Under the pieces are notes generated by a model. The model made no database searches and had not been told where the DNA came from. It saw only the letters and a list, made by a program, of their open reading frames with translations. A DNA stretch of 64,000 bases. Origin: a virus. Made by a program: the position numbers and the translations under genes. The DNA is taken from positions 78,050 through 142,049 of the IMG/VR virus record IMGVR_UViG_3300028581_000014; one strand, 5' to 3'. Below are positions 16,598-25,491 of the stretch, piece after piece (the first letter of the stretch is position 1; each line of letters begins with the position of its first letter).

Positions 16598-19500
16598 TAA
16601 AATGGCCAACCATCGTCAATAACTTCTATTGTTGGTATTACAATAGGTTCGTAGTCATCAGGTCTTTCAGCATATGTATCATCAAACTCATCTTCTAAGA
16701 TAATTGATTCATCATTTTCAGCATCATTTTCAGCATCATCTTCAACATCATTTTCAGCATCATCCTCAGCATCATTTTCAGCATCATCCTCAGCAACCTT
16801 TTTTATTTTATTTGTGTTGATACCTTGATTAGCTTTTTCACTTAGCAATTTAGCAACAACAGTTGCATCTACCAATGTTATCTCATCGGTATCTATGTTT
16901 ATGGTTTCGCCAGACATAACCAATTGCTGATTAGTGTAATCAAGCCAAGCATCATACCTATCAACGCTTTCATTATTGGTTAGATTATAATAATGATTAC
17001 GTCTTATAGCATCTTCTTCATATTTAAAGATATCATTTACATGTGCTAAAACTTCACCCCATTTTCTAGAAACTAAATTACCTAAGCCATCGGTAGATAT
17101 ATCGGCAATGATAAAGATATCGATAGTTAATAAACCCTTATTTGTAACATCGCTAAGTTCTTTAACTTCCAATCTTTTAAATAAATAATCTAATTTATTT
17201 TTTTCTTCTTCGATACTTTCAGCTCTAAACTTAGCCATTCTATTATGATAATCGGACCTTATAGTGTCCCATTCATCTTGTGTCATATAGTTAGGCAACT
17301 TATCAACCTTATCCCAGAACTTAATCTCTTTATCTTCCATACGCATAAGGTCAGCGTATGAATCTTGGTCACCAACATTAAACGGCATACCTGAAACCAA
17401 TTCACATTCTTGCTTTGTGTAAACAGTACGCTCTTTTAATTTTTCAGTAACAATCTTTGTTTGTTTGTCTTTAGTTTTTATTATAGATAGAAGTATATTT
17501 TTTCTTACTTCTGGGTTAAAGCACACCAATAACGGCTTAACCTTATTATTAAAGGTCTCTAGGTATTTAGGAACGTTATACTCATCAGTATGCAATTCGG
17601 TTTCAATTTCTGCAATCCTATTTTCGATAGCTACCTTATCATCATCAGAATCCCCATCAATAGCAAGCAAGGCTTTTTTAAGAAGTTCAAGTTCTTTAAT
17701 TATTTCGAAGTCATGTTCAACAACAGCTGGGTCAATTAATTTACAATTTAATTCAGTAACCTTATCCACTGGTGGATAAAAACCATTAGCTGCAAAAAAT
17801 GCATCCCTTGCTTTCTTGGTCATTTTATTTTTATCAATTGTTTTCAAATCACCTTGACCTTTTGAATTACCAGTATTAATATAATATAAGGTATCACCTA
17901 GTGTTATATTAAGACCACCTAGGATTGCTAATTCCATATGTGCTTGTTTAGGCATAGGGTTACCAGCCTTATTCTTCATTGAAGCTTTCTTACGATAATC
18001 AGATAATGTAGTCTTAACCCTAGATTTATTGGCCATCTTAACCAATGGTATTTGATAATTATATATCTTATCAACATATCCATAATAATAGTTAATAAAT
18101 GACTGTCCATCACCATCTAATAACATACGTATAGCCTTAGCTAGAAAATCTTCGATAAACACAGGCATCTTCTTAGACTTAATGGAGTTACCGACTAGCT
18201 TAATTTTACCATTTATGTCATTTGCATAGTTCTTACGAGCAAAATTAATGGTTGAACGACAAATGTCGTCAATATCTAATCCCATACGACCTTCCATATA
18301 GTTTTCATTAAACTCAGCTAATACAGCATCCAATCCAATTAATTCTTTGCCAGCATCCTTGGTTGTTTTCCAATGACTACCTCTAGCGACATATTTAATA
18401 TCATCGATATTTGATGGGAAAGCAAAGTTAAAGCCATCAGTATCACCAACCAAAGGTTTAAAGCCATGCTTTTCAGTAAAATGTCTAACCATAAGTCTTA
18501 AGGCTTGTCTACCACGACAAGTTGTTTCTTCAGCTGAATCAGTATCACCCCAATTAAAGATATATGGTGCACCATATGAACCAAACCATGAGTTGGCTAG
18601 GATTTTAAGTGGTAATTGCTTTTTATCGTATAGATTCGATAGACTTTTATACTCAGCAATCTTAGCTTCCACCTCAGAAATTTCTGAAGGGGTCATATTA
18701 CTTCTATTTTTCTTTAATTCATCCGATAATTTATTGGCTTTTTTCTTTTCGCTACCAGTTAAATTTTTAAAGTGGTCCCTAGTATCAACAACATAAGTTA
18801 ATATACCACGCATTACACCAGATATATCTAAGTCAGGGAATATTCCCCACGTTAATTGAATCTTAGGGTACAATGCAGCATAATCTAACTTAGCTACATC
18901 CTTAGCATAACCAATCTCTAATAGCCTTGATAAACCACCAGTAAATTCACGTTTTTGTTGTGTTTCTGGTATAGCTAACCCATTTTGGTACGACCAAGCA
19001 GACATTATTAATTTCCATTGACCAGCAGTACCCATTGTTGATGAACGCATGAATGTTGTTGGTAATATCTTAGATATTAAGAATGAAGCTTGGTTAAATA
19101 GGTTATCAATTTGCTCTGTTTCCCATAAGTCATCGCATAGATAACGTTGGACAATATAAGCACCAGTAGTTATAACATAGTTTGGCTTCAGATTAGCTTT
19201 TTCAGTTATCTTATACCAATCACCGTTGGTATTATTAAAGGCATACTGGTTAACCTTATCGGCCCAAATCAGACTAATCTTATCACCAGCAACATAAACA
19301 CGGTTTGGCTTTGCTATTTCGGAATACTGAGTGATATATTTCAATCCCCAACTCTTAATCTCAGAGTTAATAGCCATGGCTCTTCTTACAGCGTGGGATA
19401 TATCCAAGATATTATAACCATACATATGTGTTTGGTTATAATGCTCTATTTCAGAACCCAACTTAAGCGTTGCTGATTTACGTTTAATCTTAGATATTCG

Positions 19501-20304
19501 ATTAAGTGTAATTGCTAGCTCTGTTATATCCATACCAAGCCTTTCAGCACGGTCAAATAGATAAGGCCAGTCAAAGTTTTCTGAATTATAACCAGCTATT
19601 ATATCTGGCTTTATCATATCGATAATTCTAAAGAATTTTGCGATATTTTCACGCTCACTATCTCGCTTATCCGATAATGTATTACCAATGCTCTCCAAGA
19701 TATGTTCAATACCTCTATTATCCCTAACACCAATTTGTGTGATAGCGTGTTTAGAAGCAAATAATCCTTCAGTTTCTAAGTCAAATTGAAAACGATGTAA
19801 GTCAGAGTAATCATCAATACCCTTAAATAATCTCTTACCAGATTGTATTAAAAATTGCTCAGTTGGGCTAAACAATATAAACATCTTGTAGTTCTCTTTA
19901 TCGAAGACATCAATACCGCCATCCTTAAAAAAGCTAATTAGTCTGTTATATGATTGGCTACACTTAGCAATGAATTTGTAACCATTTTCCATACGTGGCG
20001 GTACATACCCCTCATCATTATGGGTTCTTAATTTTTTAATTGTAACACCGTACTTATCACGAGCTTCAATTATTTTCATTCGATTCCCACCATACATAAT
20101 CTTAGTTACATCTTCTTTAAACCAAATAAATGGTTCGTAATGAGCAACTCGTTGGTATTTAGGTCTTGCTGGGTCATTGATGACCAAGGTAACATTATTC
20201 GTATGGTATTCGGATTCAACAGCTACGATATATTTTTCTGGGTCTGAACCCTGTAAAAATTGTTCAATTTGCTCGTTGGATAGGGTAGTTTTAGTTTGCG
20301 CCAT
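16597..20304 (-). CDS. Family B DNA polymerase with acidic SSB-like tail
   Basis: 1235 residues, larger than T4 gp43 (898). The 3'-5' exonuclease motifs are FQFDLETEG (D175, E177) and AGYNSENFDWPYLF. Polymerase motif A reads KLDYAALYP, motif B LPLKILANSWFGSYG, and motif C GDTDG. It should be the replicative polymerase. The last ~75 residues are strikingly acidic with tandem DDAEND-type repeats and end in IDDGWPF, close to the DDIPF tip of bacterial SSB proteins; T4 gp43 instead ends in a short clamp-binding peptide. Two host-type promoters in tandem lie upstream, giving early expression. The start ATG follows an A/T-rich leader. Confidence 0.95.
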   Translation of the reverse strand: MAQTKTTLSNEQIEQFLQGSDPEKYIVAVESEYHTNNVTLVINDPARPKYQRVAHYEPFIWFKEDVTKIMYGGNRMKIIEARDKYGVTIKKLRTHNDEGYVPPRMENGYKFIAKCSQSYNRLISFFKDGGIDVFDKENYKMFILFSPTEQFLIQSGKRLFKGIDDYSDLHRFQFDLETEGLFASKHAITQIGVRDNRGIEHILESIGNTLSDKRDSERENIAKFFRIIDMIKPDIIAGYNSENFDWPYLFDRAERLGMDITELAITLNRISKIKRKSATLKLGSEIEHYNQTHMYGYNILDISHAVRRAMAINSEIKSWGLKYITQYSEIAKPNRVYVAGDKISLIWADKVNQYAFNNTNGDWYKITEKANLKPNYVITTGAYIVQRYLCDDLWETEQIDNLFNQASFLISKILPTTFMRSSTMGTAGQWKLIMSAWSYQNGLAIPETQQKREFTGGLSRLLEIGYAKDVAKLDYAALYPKIQLTWGIFPDLDISGVMRGILTYVVDTRDHFKNLTGSEKKKANKLSDELKKNRSNMTPSEISEVEAKIAEYKSLSNLYDKKQLPLKILANSWFGSYGAPYIFNWGDTDSAEETTCRGRQALRLMVRHFTEKHGFKPLVGDTDGFNFAFPSNIDDIKYVARGSHWKTTKDAGKELIGLDAVLAEFNENYMEGRMGLDIDDICRSTINFARKNYANDINGKIKLVGNSIKSKKMPVFIEDFLAKAIRMLLDGDGQSFINYYYGYVDKIYNYQIPLVKMANKSRVKTTLSDYRKKASMKNKAGNPMPKQAHMELAILGGLNITLGDTLYYINTGNSKGQGDLKTIDKNKMTKKARDAFFAANGFYPPVDKVTELNCKLIDPAVVEHDFEIIKELELLKKALLAIDGDSDDDKVAIENRIAEIETELHTDEYNVPKYLETFNNKVKPLLVCFNPEVRKNILLSIIKTKDKQTKIVTEKLKERTVYTKQECELVSGMPFNVGDQDSYADLMRMEDKEIKFWDKVDKLPNYMTQDEWDTIRSDYHNRMAKFRAESIEEEKNKLDYLFKRLEVKELSDVTNKGLLTIDIFIIADISTDGLGNLVSRKWGEVLAHVNDIFKYEEDAIRRNHYYNLTNNESVDRYDAWLDYTNQQLVMSGETINIDTDEITLVDATVVAKLLSEKANQGINTNKIKKVAEDDAENDAEDDAENDVEDDAENDAENDESIILEDEFDDTYAERPDDYEPIVIPTIEVIDDGWPF

Positions 20305-20317
20305 ATTATTTTTTTTA

Positions 20318-20348
20318 CAAAACTACGTATATTTTTACTATTAAACAA
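20318..20348 (-). promoter_or_regulatory. Host-type promoter P1 of DNA polymerase
   Basis: On the minus strand TTG (20346-20348), 20 bases, TAGTTTTG (20318-20325). The ATG is 13 bases downstream of the -7 element. Confidence 0.7.
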
Positions 20349-20384
20349 GTAGAATGGCTAAATATTTTTTAACTTTGTACGTTA

Positions 20385-20415
20385 CAAAGTTACGAAAAGT
20401 TATTGAGATAAACAA
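20385..20415 (-). promoter_or_regulatory. Host-type promoter P2 of DNA polymerase
   Basis: On the minus strand TTG (20413-20415), 20 bases, TAACTTTG (20385-20392). The -7 element is one arm of a palindrome AACTTTGTA-CG-TTACAAAGTT (20371-20391) that could be an operator. Confidence 0.65.
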
Positions 20416-20425
20416 GTAGGATTAA

Positions 20426-20797
20426 TTATTTTTTTATACCATGGTCAAGTACCGTAACGTACAATGATTCACGTATAGGTACAATCAAGGTACCTGAACC
20501 GTCAAGAAACTCAATATCGAACTGTGCTACATATCTACCAGCCACAGATGTTTCTTTCTCAGTAAACTTATAAATCAAGTAGTATTCCTCACCAACACAA
20601 CTCGCTGGTGTTACCAGTTGAACACCAGTAGATTTCTTGGCAATTCTTTTAACACCAGTAACCACATCACTCATGGTAAAATATATATCGGCATTCTGAA
20701 TCAGCTCAAAAAACTTTTGAAAGTCATTTCGGCCATCACGAATAAGTTCCAGTTTTAAAACTGGTAATGTTGAATTTTTGTTTATGAAGAATTCCAT
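20426..20797 (-). CDS. Hypothetical structural-type protein
   Basis: 123 residues, beginning MEFFINKNSTLPVLKLELI. It reads as a beta-rich single domain, with FELIQNADIYFTMSDVVTGV in the middle and GRYVAQFDIEFLDGSG near the end, and recalls small fibre or baseplate attachment domains (BppU N-terminal type) although I cannot assign it. It is the last gene of a minus-strand group of fibre genes, and has its own late-type box. Confidence 0.6.
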   Translation of the reverse strand: MEFFINKNSTLPVLKLELIRDGRNDFQKFFELIQNADIYFTMSDVVTGVKRIAKKSTGVQLVTPASCVGEEYYLIYKFTEKETSVAGRYVAQFDIEFLDGSGTLIVPIRESLYVTVLDHGIKK

Positions 20798-20803
20798 ATT
20801 GTT

Positions 20804-20812
20804 TATAAATAT
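20804..20812 (-). promoter_or_regulatory. Late-type promoter box
   Basis: Minus strand AGATATTTATAAACAAT, 6 bases before the ATG at 20797. Confidence 0.55.
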
Positions 20813-20822
20813 CTTTAAATAA

Positions 20823-20969
20823 TTATTTAGACAGATAAAGCTCTAAAAATCTTGCTTGTACATCAGAATCAGTCCATTAATTTATTGTTTCATTGCCATT
20901 GATTGTTAAATCATCTGTAAAGGTAGGGTTTGTGTTAACATTTAATTGTGAAATTTTTTTATTTGGCAT
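20823..20969 (-). pseudogene. Short fibre-like gene interrupted by an in-frame TAA
   Basis: From the ATG at 20967-20969 the reading is MPNKKISQLNVNTNP..., the kind of N-terminus common on phage tail fibre proteins, reaching TAA (20877-20879) after 30 residues. The same frame then continues WTDSDVQARFLELYLSK to a second stop at 20823-20825 and looks equally protein-like. It is either a remnant gene, a short gene with readthrough, or a 30-residue protein. A late-type box upstream suggests it is still transcribed. Confidence 0.5.
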
Positions 20970-20987
20970 ACTTTAATTTAGTTTATA

Positions 20988-20995
20988 ATAAATAT
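20988..20995 (-). promoter_or_regulatory. Late-type promoter box (ATATTTAT variant)
   Basis: Minus strand AATATATTTATTATAAAC, 18 bases before the ATG at 20969. Confidence 0.5.
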
Positions 20996-21040
20996 ATTAA
21001 ACTAATATAAAACCTAAGAAATAAAAACGTTATTTAAAAT

Positions 21041-21115
21041 TTATACCCAAACCATTCCATAACCACTTTGCTGCAACAATAAATAAGCGTCTTCTGTCAA
21101 TATAAAATTGGTGTC
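21041..21115 (-). other. In-frame coding-like extension after the adhesin stop codon
   Basis: Directly after the TAA that ends the 601-residue adhesin gene, the same frame stays open for 24 codons (DTNFILTEDAYLLLQQSGYG...) and ends at TAA 21041-21043. The composition is protein-like, not random. It may be an eroded C-terminus or a readthrough extension. The remaining bases of the 20798-21115 gap hold the fibre remnant at 20823-20969, two late-type boxes, and nothing else that I can see. Confidence 0.45.
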
Positions 21116-22921
21116 TTAAATGCCATATCTAGGTGCACCATTAACATAATTGTATTGAATATTAGCATAATTTAAATCACAAATATTAAATTTAAATTGT
21201 GATATACCACCAATAAAGGTACCACCAAAGTTTTCTTCTATTGGTAAACCAGCATCTTTAGCATCTGGTCCATCAAAGGTTTGAGTTTCAATTAACCCCT
21301 GACTACCACCACCAATGCTTAAATTAAACGGCACACCAACTTGTTTTGATTTATATTCATTTAGACGTTTAGCCATATGTTCTGGGAAATCATTTACAAC
21401 ATATTTGAGCTTTGAATTAACATAAAACATTAACTTACCTACCCGTTGACCTTTTGTTTCTAGTTCGCAATCAGTTAAATAATTTGTTACGTATCTAATA
21501 ACAACATAAGACCACTCATTTGATGATACAATCCCTGCTTCAGAATAACCCTCTTGAATTGTAACGCCACTGGTATATATTCTTTCACCACTAGCATTTG
21601 TTGAACAATCACCAGTAACGGTTAACATTCTATAACCAATTTTTCCATCACTAGTTATCCTAAAACCTAAGGCATTGTCAATAATATCTAATCTGTAATC
21701 AACTTCAGTTTGAGGCTTGGTATTACCACTATAAGTCTCGATGGTTTTATTACCAAAACCATCGTTAGGATTATCACAACAAGTACTAGCTGAATAAGTT
21801 GTACCTCGACCATATATTAAAAACGGATTAGTGTAATCTGATATAACTTCAGCACTCTTGGCAACCGAAATACCCTTGCCATCGTAAGTATAAACTGTTT
21901 TGGTACCTAACCCATCAATACTGCCATGATAATATGAAGAATAATGAGTATCAGTAGTTGTTGTTGTTGTTGTTCCTGTTGTGAATATAAAGCTATCTGT
22001 CGCACCAGTAAGTCTACTAGGACTAGCGTCATATGCTCTACCATAAATCAAGAATTGATTTGTAATTAACTCTATTTCGATTTGTGGTGGGTCTAGAGGT
22101 ATTGCGAAGCCATAATCACCAACAATCGAGACATCAGGTTCTTTTAATACCGTACAAAATGTGGTTACGGTACCAGTACATGCGGTTGTTGTTGCTGAAC
22201 AAGCACTTAAACAACCAGTATTATTACCCTCAAATTGATTCCAAAACTTATTTTCGGCACGAGTACCCATATAGAAGAAGAAGCCAGCATTATTTGGATA
22301 TGTATCATTTAATGTTGTACCAGTACTATCACAAATATCTTGAGGGTTTAACCAAAATTCGGCTGACCAAGCTTGGTTAACCCTAGTTGGCAATACTTCA
22401 TAAGTACTTCCATCTATTTTATAATAACCTTGATAAAAACCACCACAAAATTGAGTATAGTCACCTTCAGTACCACCAATAACTCGTTCTGTTGGATAAA
22501 CATATGTATCAGTTGTGCCAGTAACTAAATGCATCATAAATCTAGTCTCGCCAGATGGTATAATTAACGTGCTACCAGTCAATGCATCAACCAATGCATC
22601 ATTTTTATAATCCAATGGGTCTTTTTCAAAGGTAACAAGACCATTATCAATACCAGTCAAACCAATAGTATTAAAGGTATAACCAGTATTTACAGCATTA
22701 TCCCAAGATACCAAGCTATAAATCGTTGAAGCCGTTGTAGCACTATTTGGGTATATACTAACATTATCAAAGTCATACCAAACAACGAAACAATCACCAG
22801 AAGTTAAACCACCACTGGCTTGTATTGGGGTACTATCATTAGCTAAAAAGAAATCCCAATAATCGGAATTACTTAGTTTTAAATCTAACTTATTAAAATT
22901 AAAATTTTTTATGTTTACCAT
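21116..22921 (-). CDS. Large adhesin/tail-surface protein with LamG/ConA-like C-terminal domain
   Basis: 601 residues. The C-terminal ~200 residues have the signs of a concanavalin-A/laminin-G type jelly-roll: NEWSYVVIRYVTN, GKLMFYVNSKLKYVV, FNLSIGGGSQG, and GGTFIGGISQFKFNICDLN. Such domains bind glycans, so a host-surface adhesin is plausible. The N-terminal part (YWDFFLANDSTPIQ...) is not recognised. The middle is rich in Thr/Ser/Gly and includes a repeated FLIYGRxYxASPS/T-type segment (about residues 268-285 and 365-380). It begins 10 bases after the S74 fibre gene stop and shares its transcript. Its TAA is followed by an in-frame open extension. Confidence 0.6.
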   Translation of the reverse strand: MVNIKNFNFNKLDLKLSNSDYWDFFLANDSTPIQASGGLTSGDCFVVWYDFDNVSIYPNSATTASTIYSLVSWDNAVNTGYTFNTIGLTGIDNGLVTFEKDPLDYKNDALVDALTGSTLIIPSGETRFMMHLVTGTTDTYVYPTERVIGGTEGDYTQFCGGFYQGYYKIDGSTYEVLPTRVNQAWSAEFWLNPQDICDSTGTTLNDTYPNNAGFFFYMGTRAENKFWNQFEGNNTGCLSACSATTTACTGTVTTFCTVLKEPDVSIVGDYGFAIPLDPPQIEIELITNQFLIYGRAYDASPSRLTGATDSFIFTTGTTTTTTTDTHYSSYYHGSIDGLGTKTVYTYDGKGISVAKSAEVISDYTNPFLIYGRGTTYSASTCCDNPNDGFGNKTIETYSGNTKPQTEVDYRLDIIDNALGFRITSDGKIGYRMLTVTGDCSTNASGERIYTSGVTIQEGYSEAGIVSSNEWSYVVIRYVTNYLTDCELETKGQRVGKLMFYVNSKLKYVVNDFPEHMAKRLNEYKSKQVGVPFNLSIGGGSQGLIETQTFDGPDAKDAGLPIEENFGGTFIGGISQFKFNICDLNYANIQYNYVNGAPRYGI

Positions 22922-22931
22922 GACTTTTTTG

Positions 22932-24497
22932 TTAAAAACTTTCTAAGCTACTTCGTTTCCAACCATTAGTAGTCTTAATATATATGTGGTTATCATCCAT
23001 AGTGATATTACCTACATTACCATATGTATCGTTAGATGATGTAGGTGTATATGCTGGTATTGATAATGAATTTGGTTTAAAATCATTATTTGTTGTCCAA
23101 TTACCATCATTATCTATTACTAGGGTTGCTGGTGTATCATTGTTAATACCATGTAAGACACTAATACCGCCACCAATGGCTGTTTCTTTAGTTCCACCAT
23201 AGTTTAAATCGATATTATTGTCTTCAGCAATGATACTTTGTGTTTGTAGGTATGTATTTGTAACATTTGACCCACCACTGTACATTTCTTTTACGGCCTC
23301 AACCAATAAAGCGGTTATATCCTTGTACTGAACACCTAAATAATTGTCGGAACCACTAGTAAATGTCAATTCTGGTACGATATTATTAACTTCTTGTGCA
23401 ATAAAACCATATCTAACACCATCACCACCAGCATTTCTATCTTTCCAGTTATATGTTACGCCTCTAAGGTTAAGAACCTTATCTAAAGCGTTAGTTATAA
23501 CCATTACATTTTCCTTAAGACGTATATCTGAAGCTTGATTTACTACGTTACCGTTAGCATCGACACCAATATCAGTTGCACCTGGTCCAGCACCGATTGT
23601 TTTTATGTTTAAGCTATTAACATACGTAAAATTGTTGCTCGTACCAGTTATATTATCACCCAAAACAATTGAACCATCACCACCAGCTATACTATTTTGA
23701 CCATGTACGAAGCTAGTTAAGCCACTTGCAATTGATGAATAACCACCAGCATGTGAATAACCACCAATTGCATTATTTTGATGACCTTCAGTTAATGAAT
23801 ATTCACCAAGAGCCACTGATTCCCGATTAATTATTGATATACCAGTATTAATTGAGCCAGTAGTTGCCGACCAATAACCACTACCAGCTCCAGTAACAGA
23901 CCATTGACCCTTACCTTCAGTGTTGGCACAAGTCCAAACATACCCCACTTGCGGTGACTTCGTTATTATCAAATCTTCGGTTCTAGTAATACCCACGGTA
24001 TCAACCCATATTGTACGACCAGAATAATCCAGTCCATTAGCGCTAATAAATTGTAAAGCATTGGTAAATATCGTTCCACTATATGCCCCAGCACCTAAGT
24101 TAGTCATAGATGTTACGAATACATCATAACTAACACCACTATAATTGACATAATAATTATAACCGTCAACAGTTGTAGCTGATGTAACACCAACAAAGTA
24201 CCCATCAACATTTTGTGTTGTAGCACTGTTTGTTGGTGTAATAGCGGATAGCGTTGATTGAGCAATACTCATGCTTGGATTAGCCCAAGTAAATACCGTT
24301 GTACCAGAATTACCTGAAAATGAACTAACTAAACTTAATTGGGTTTGAGTAATCGCTGTAGTCGTTAAATCTGGGCCAGTTGTTAGTGCACTATAAGCTA
24401 CACCAAATATAGTACCACCAGATAATATCGTGAAACTCTCTGGTGATTGTTTGACTTGTCTATTGTTGGAAAAATCTAATTTTGTTCTAAACGACAT
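22932..24497 (-). CDS. Tail fibre with YadA-like head repeats and S74 intramolecular chaperone
   Basis: 521 residues from the ATG at 24497, chosen because it follows a late-type box and begins MSFRTKLDFSNNRQVKQSPE; a longer reading upstream enters the promoter region. Around residues 220-290 there are YadA/haemagglutinin-type repeats (ALGEYSLTEGHQNNAIGGYS, HAGGYSSIASG). At about 320-405 comes the peptidase S74 endosialidase chaperone: SDIRLKENVMVITNALDKV, GVTYNWK, YGFIAQEVNNIVPEL, YKDITALLVEAVKEM. S74 domains trimerise a fibre and usually cut themselves off at the Ser before DIRLKEN. Here about 115 residues follow the domain, which is unusual as S74 is normally C-terminal. Confidence 0.8.
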   Translation of the reverse strand: MSFRTKLDFSNNRQVKQSPESFTILSGGTIFGVAYSALTTGPDLTTTAITQTQLSLVSSFSGNSGTTVFTWANPSMSIAQSTLSAITPTNSATTQNVDGYFVGVTSATTVDGYNYYVNYSGVSYDVFVTSMTNLGAGAYSGTIFTNALQFISANGLDYSGRTIWVDTVGITRTEDLIITKSPQVGYVWTCANTEGKGQWSVTGAGSGYWSATTGSINTGISIINRESVALGEYSLTEGHQNNAIGGYSHAGGYSSIASGLTSFVHGQNSIAGGDGSIVLGDNITGTSNNFTYVNSLNIKTIGAGPGATDIGVDANGNVVNQASDIRLKENVMVITNALDKVLNLRGVTYNWKDRNAGGDGVRYGFIAQEVNNIVPELTFTSGSDNYLGVQYKDITALLVEAVKEMYSGGSNVTNTYLQTQSIIAEDNNIDLNYGGTKETAIGGGISVLHGINNDTPATLVIDNDGNWTTNNDFKPNSLSIPAYTPTSSNDTYGNVGNITMDDNHIYIKTTNGWKRSSLESF

Positions 24498-24511
24498 TTT
24501 GTGTGTTTTCT

Positions 24512-24520
24512 TATAAATAT
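24512..24520 (-). promoter_or_regulatory. Late-type promoter box of the S74 fibre gene
   Basis: Minus strand AGAATATTTATAAGAAAAC, 14 bases before the ATG at 24497; back to back with the plus-strand box at 24535. Confidence 0.6.
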
Positions 24521-24534
24521 TCTGTCTTTTGATT

Positions 24535-24543
24535 ATATTTATA
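24535..24543 (+). promoter_or_regulatory. Late-type promoter box of the 24.5-27 kb operon
   Basis: TATATTTATAATAAAAG, 14 bases upstream of the ATG at 24558. With the box at 24512 it forms a divergent pair 14 bases apart. Confidence 0.6.
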
Positions 24544-24557
24544 ATAAAAGACAAATT

Positions 24558-25034
24558 ATGGCTACATTTAAAAAGAAAGACATAATGGAATTGGTTGGTG
24601 GTGATATTTATTCTAACGGTGGTGATAAGAATACCAACGGTGACAGCGAAATTGAAACTGGTCCAGTACAGAAATCTTATACTGATAATTCTGATTATGA
24701 AAAAGGCCAATCAACGACAACGGATAAAGTTACTAGTCGCTATCGACAAGATATACCTTGGTTCGCAACATACTCGTATGGTGGTAGGCGAAGCCTTGGT
24801 GGGTTACAAGTATATGAATCCAACACAAGGGTTTTAACTAAAAATTCAGTTGAAGAAAAGATAGAGGACTTGGTTAAAAAAAGCAAAGCAACAGATATAA
24901 ACCCAAAAGATTATAATCCTAAATTGGCTAATATCTTAGATGAAATAAATGATACCGATTTAACTGAGAAACAACTAGAAGAATTAAAAAAAGCTATAGA
25001 AGATAAGGTAATGAAAAAACTTAAAAATCTATAA
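24558..25034 (+). CDS. Hypothetical protein, first gene of a small virion-type operon
   Basis: 158 residues from the ATG at 24558, which follows a late-type box; an upstream in-frame ATG at 24501 lies inside the opposite promoter. No family recognised. The sequence is hydrophilic: a disordered Asn/Gly/Thr-rich first third, a central DIPWFATYSYGGRRSLGGLQ segment and a charged helical C-terminus (EKQLEELKKAIEDKVMKK). Four more small genes follow with spacings of 1-3 bases, so the products are probably made together late in infection. Confidence 0.6.
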   Translation: MATFKKKDIMELVGGDIYSNGGDKNTNGDSEIETGPVQKSYTDNSDYEKGQSTTTDKVTSRYRQDIPWFATYSYGGRRSLGGLQVYESNTRVLTKNSVEEKIEDLVKKSKATDINPKDYNPKLANILDEINDTDLTEKQLEELKKAIEDKVMKKLKNL

Positions 25035-25035
25035 T

Positions 25036-25488
25036 ATGGCAAATCAGAATCTAAAGAATAAAACCTATAATTTAGATGGTGATGAATTTAACTATCAAGC
25101 ATTGGCTATGCAACAGTCTAGATTAAAAAAAGCACAAGAAAATTGTCAAAATGATAATGATTGTGGTGAATTTAATAAATTGGGTGGTGTTTCCAAACTT
25201 AATCGTTTAGATACAATAATTGGCAAAGAACAAGATGTTGATTATCAAAAGAAAAAAGTTGGAATGGATGCTGGTAGAGAAAACCAATTCATAAAAACCC
25301 ACGAAAAAGATAAGGATAACGCCAATCCAACAGGCATTGGTGGTATACCTAAAATAAATAAAGGTTCCATTAATAGAAAAATAATGTCTAATAAGGAAGT
25401 ATATAATGAAAATTTAGATAAAGAAATATATAACATTAGATATTTAATAGAATATATGAATAATAACAATAAAAAACAAAAACTATAA
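25036..25488 (+). CDS. Hypothetical protein
   Basis: 150 residues, very hydrophilic and Asn/Lys-rich, beginning MANQNLKNKTYNLDGDEFNY. One base separates it from the previous stop. The sequence has one CxxxxxC pair (CQNDNDC) and no other motif that I recognise. Much of it is likely disordered. Its place in the late operon is the only clue to its role. Confidence 0.6.
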   Translation: MANQNLKNKTYNLDGDEFNYQALAMQQSRLKKAQENCQNDNDCGEFNKLGGVSKLNRLDTIIGKEQDVDYQKKKVGMDAGRENQFIKTHEKDKDNANPTGIGGIPKINKGSINRKIMSNKEVYNENLDKEIYNIRYLIEYMNNNNKKQKL

Positions 25489-25491
25489 GCT

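Noticed and set aside
20823-21118. Recoding of TAA as a sense codon
   Set aside because: TAA ends most genes in the window at sensible positions and with tight overlaps, so a general code change is not supported; only local readthrough remains possible.
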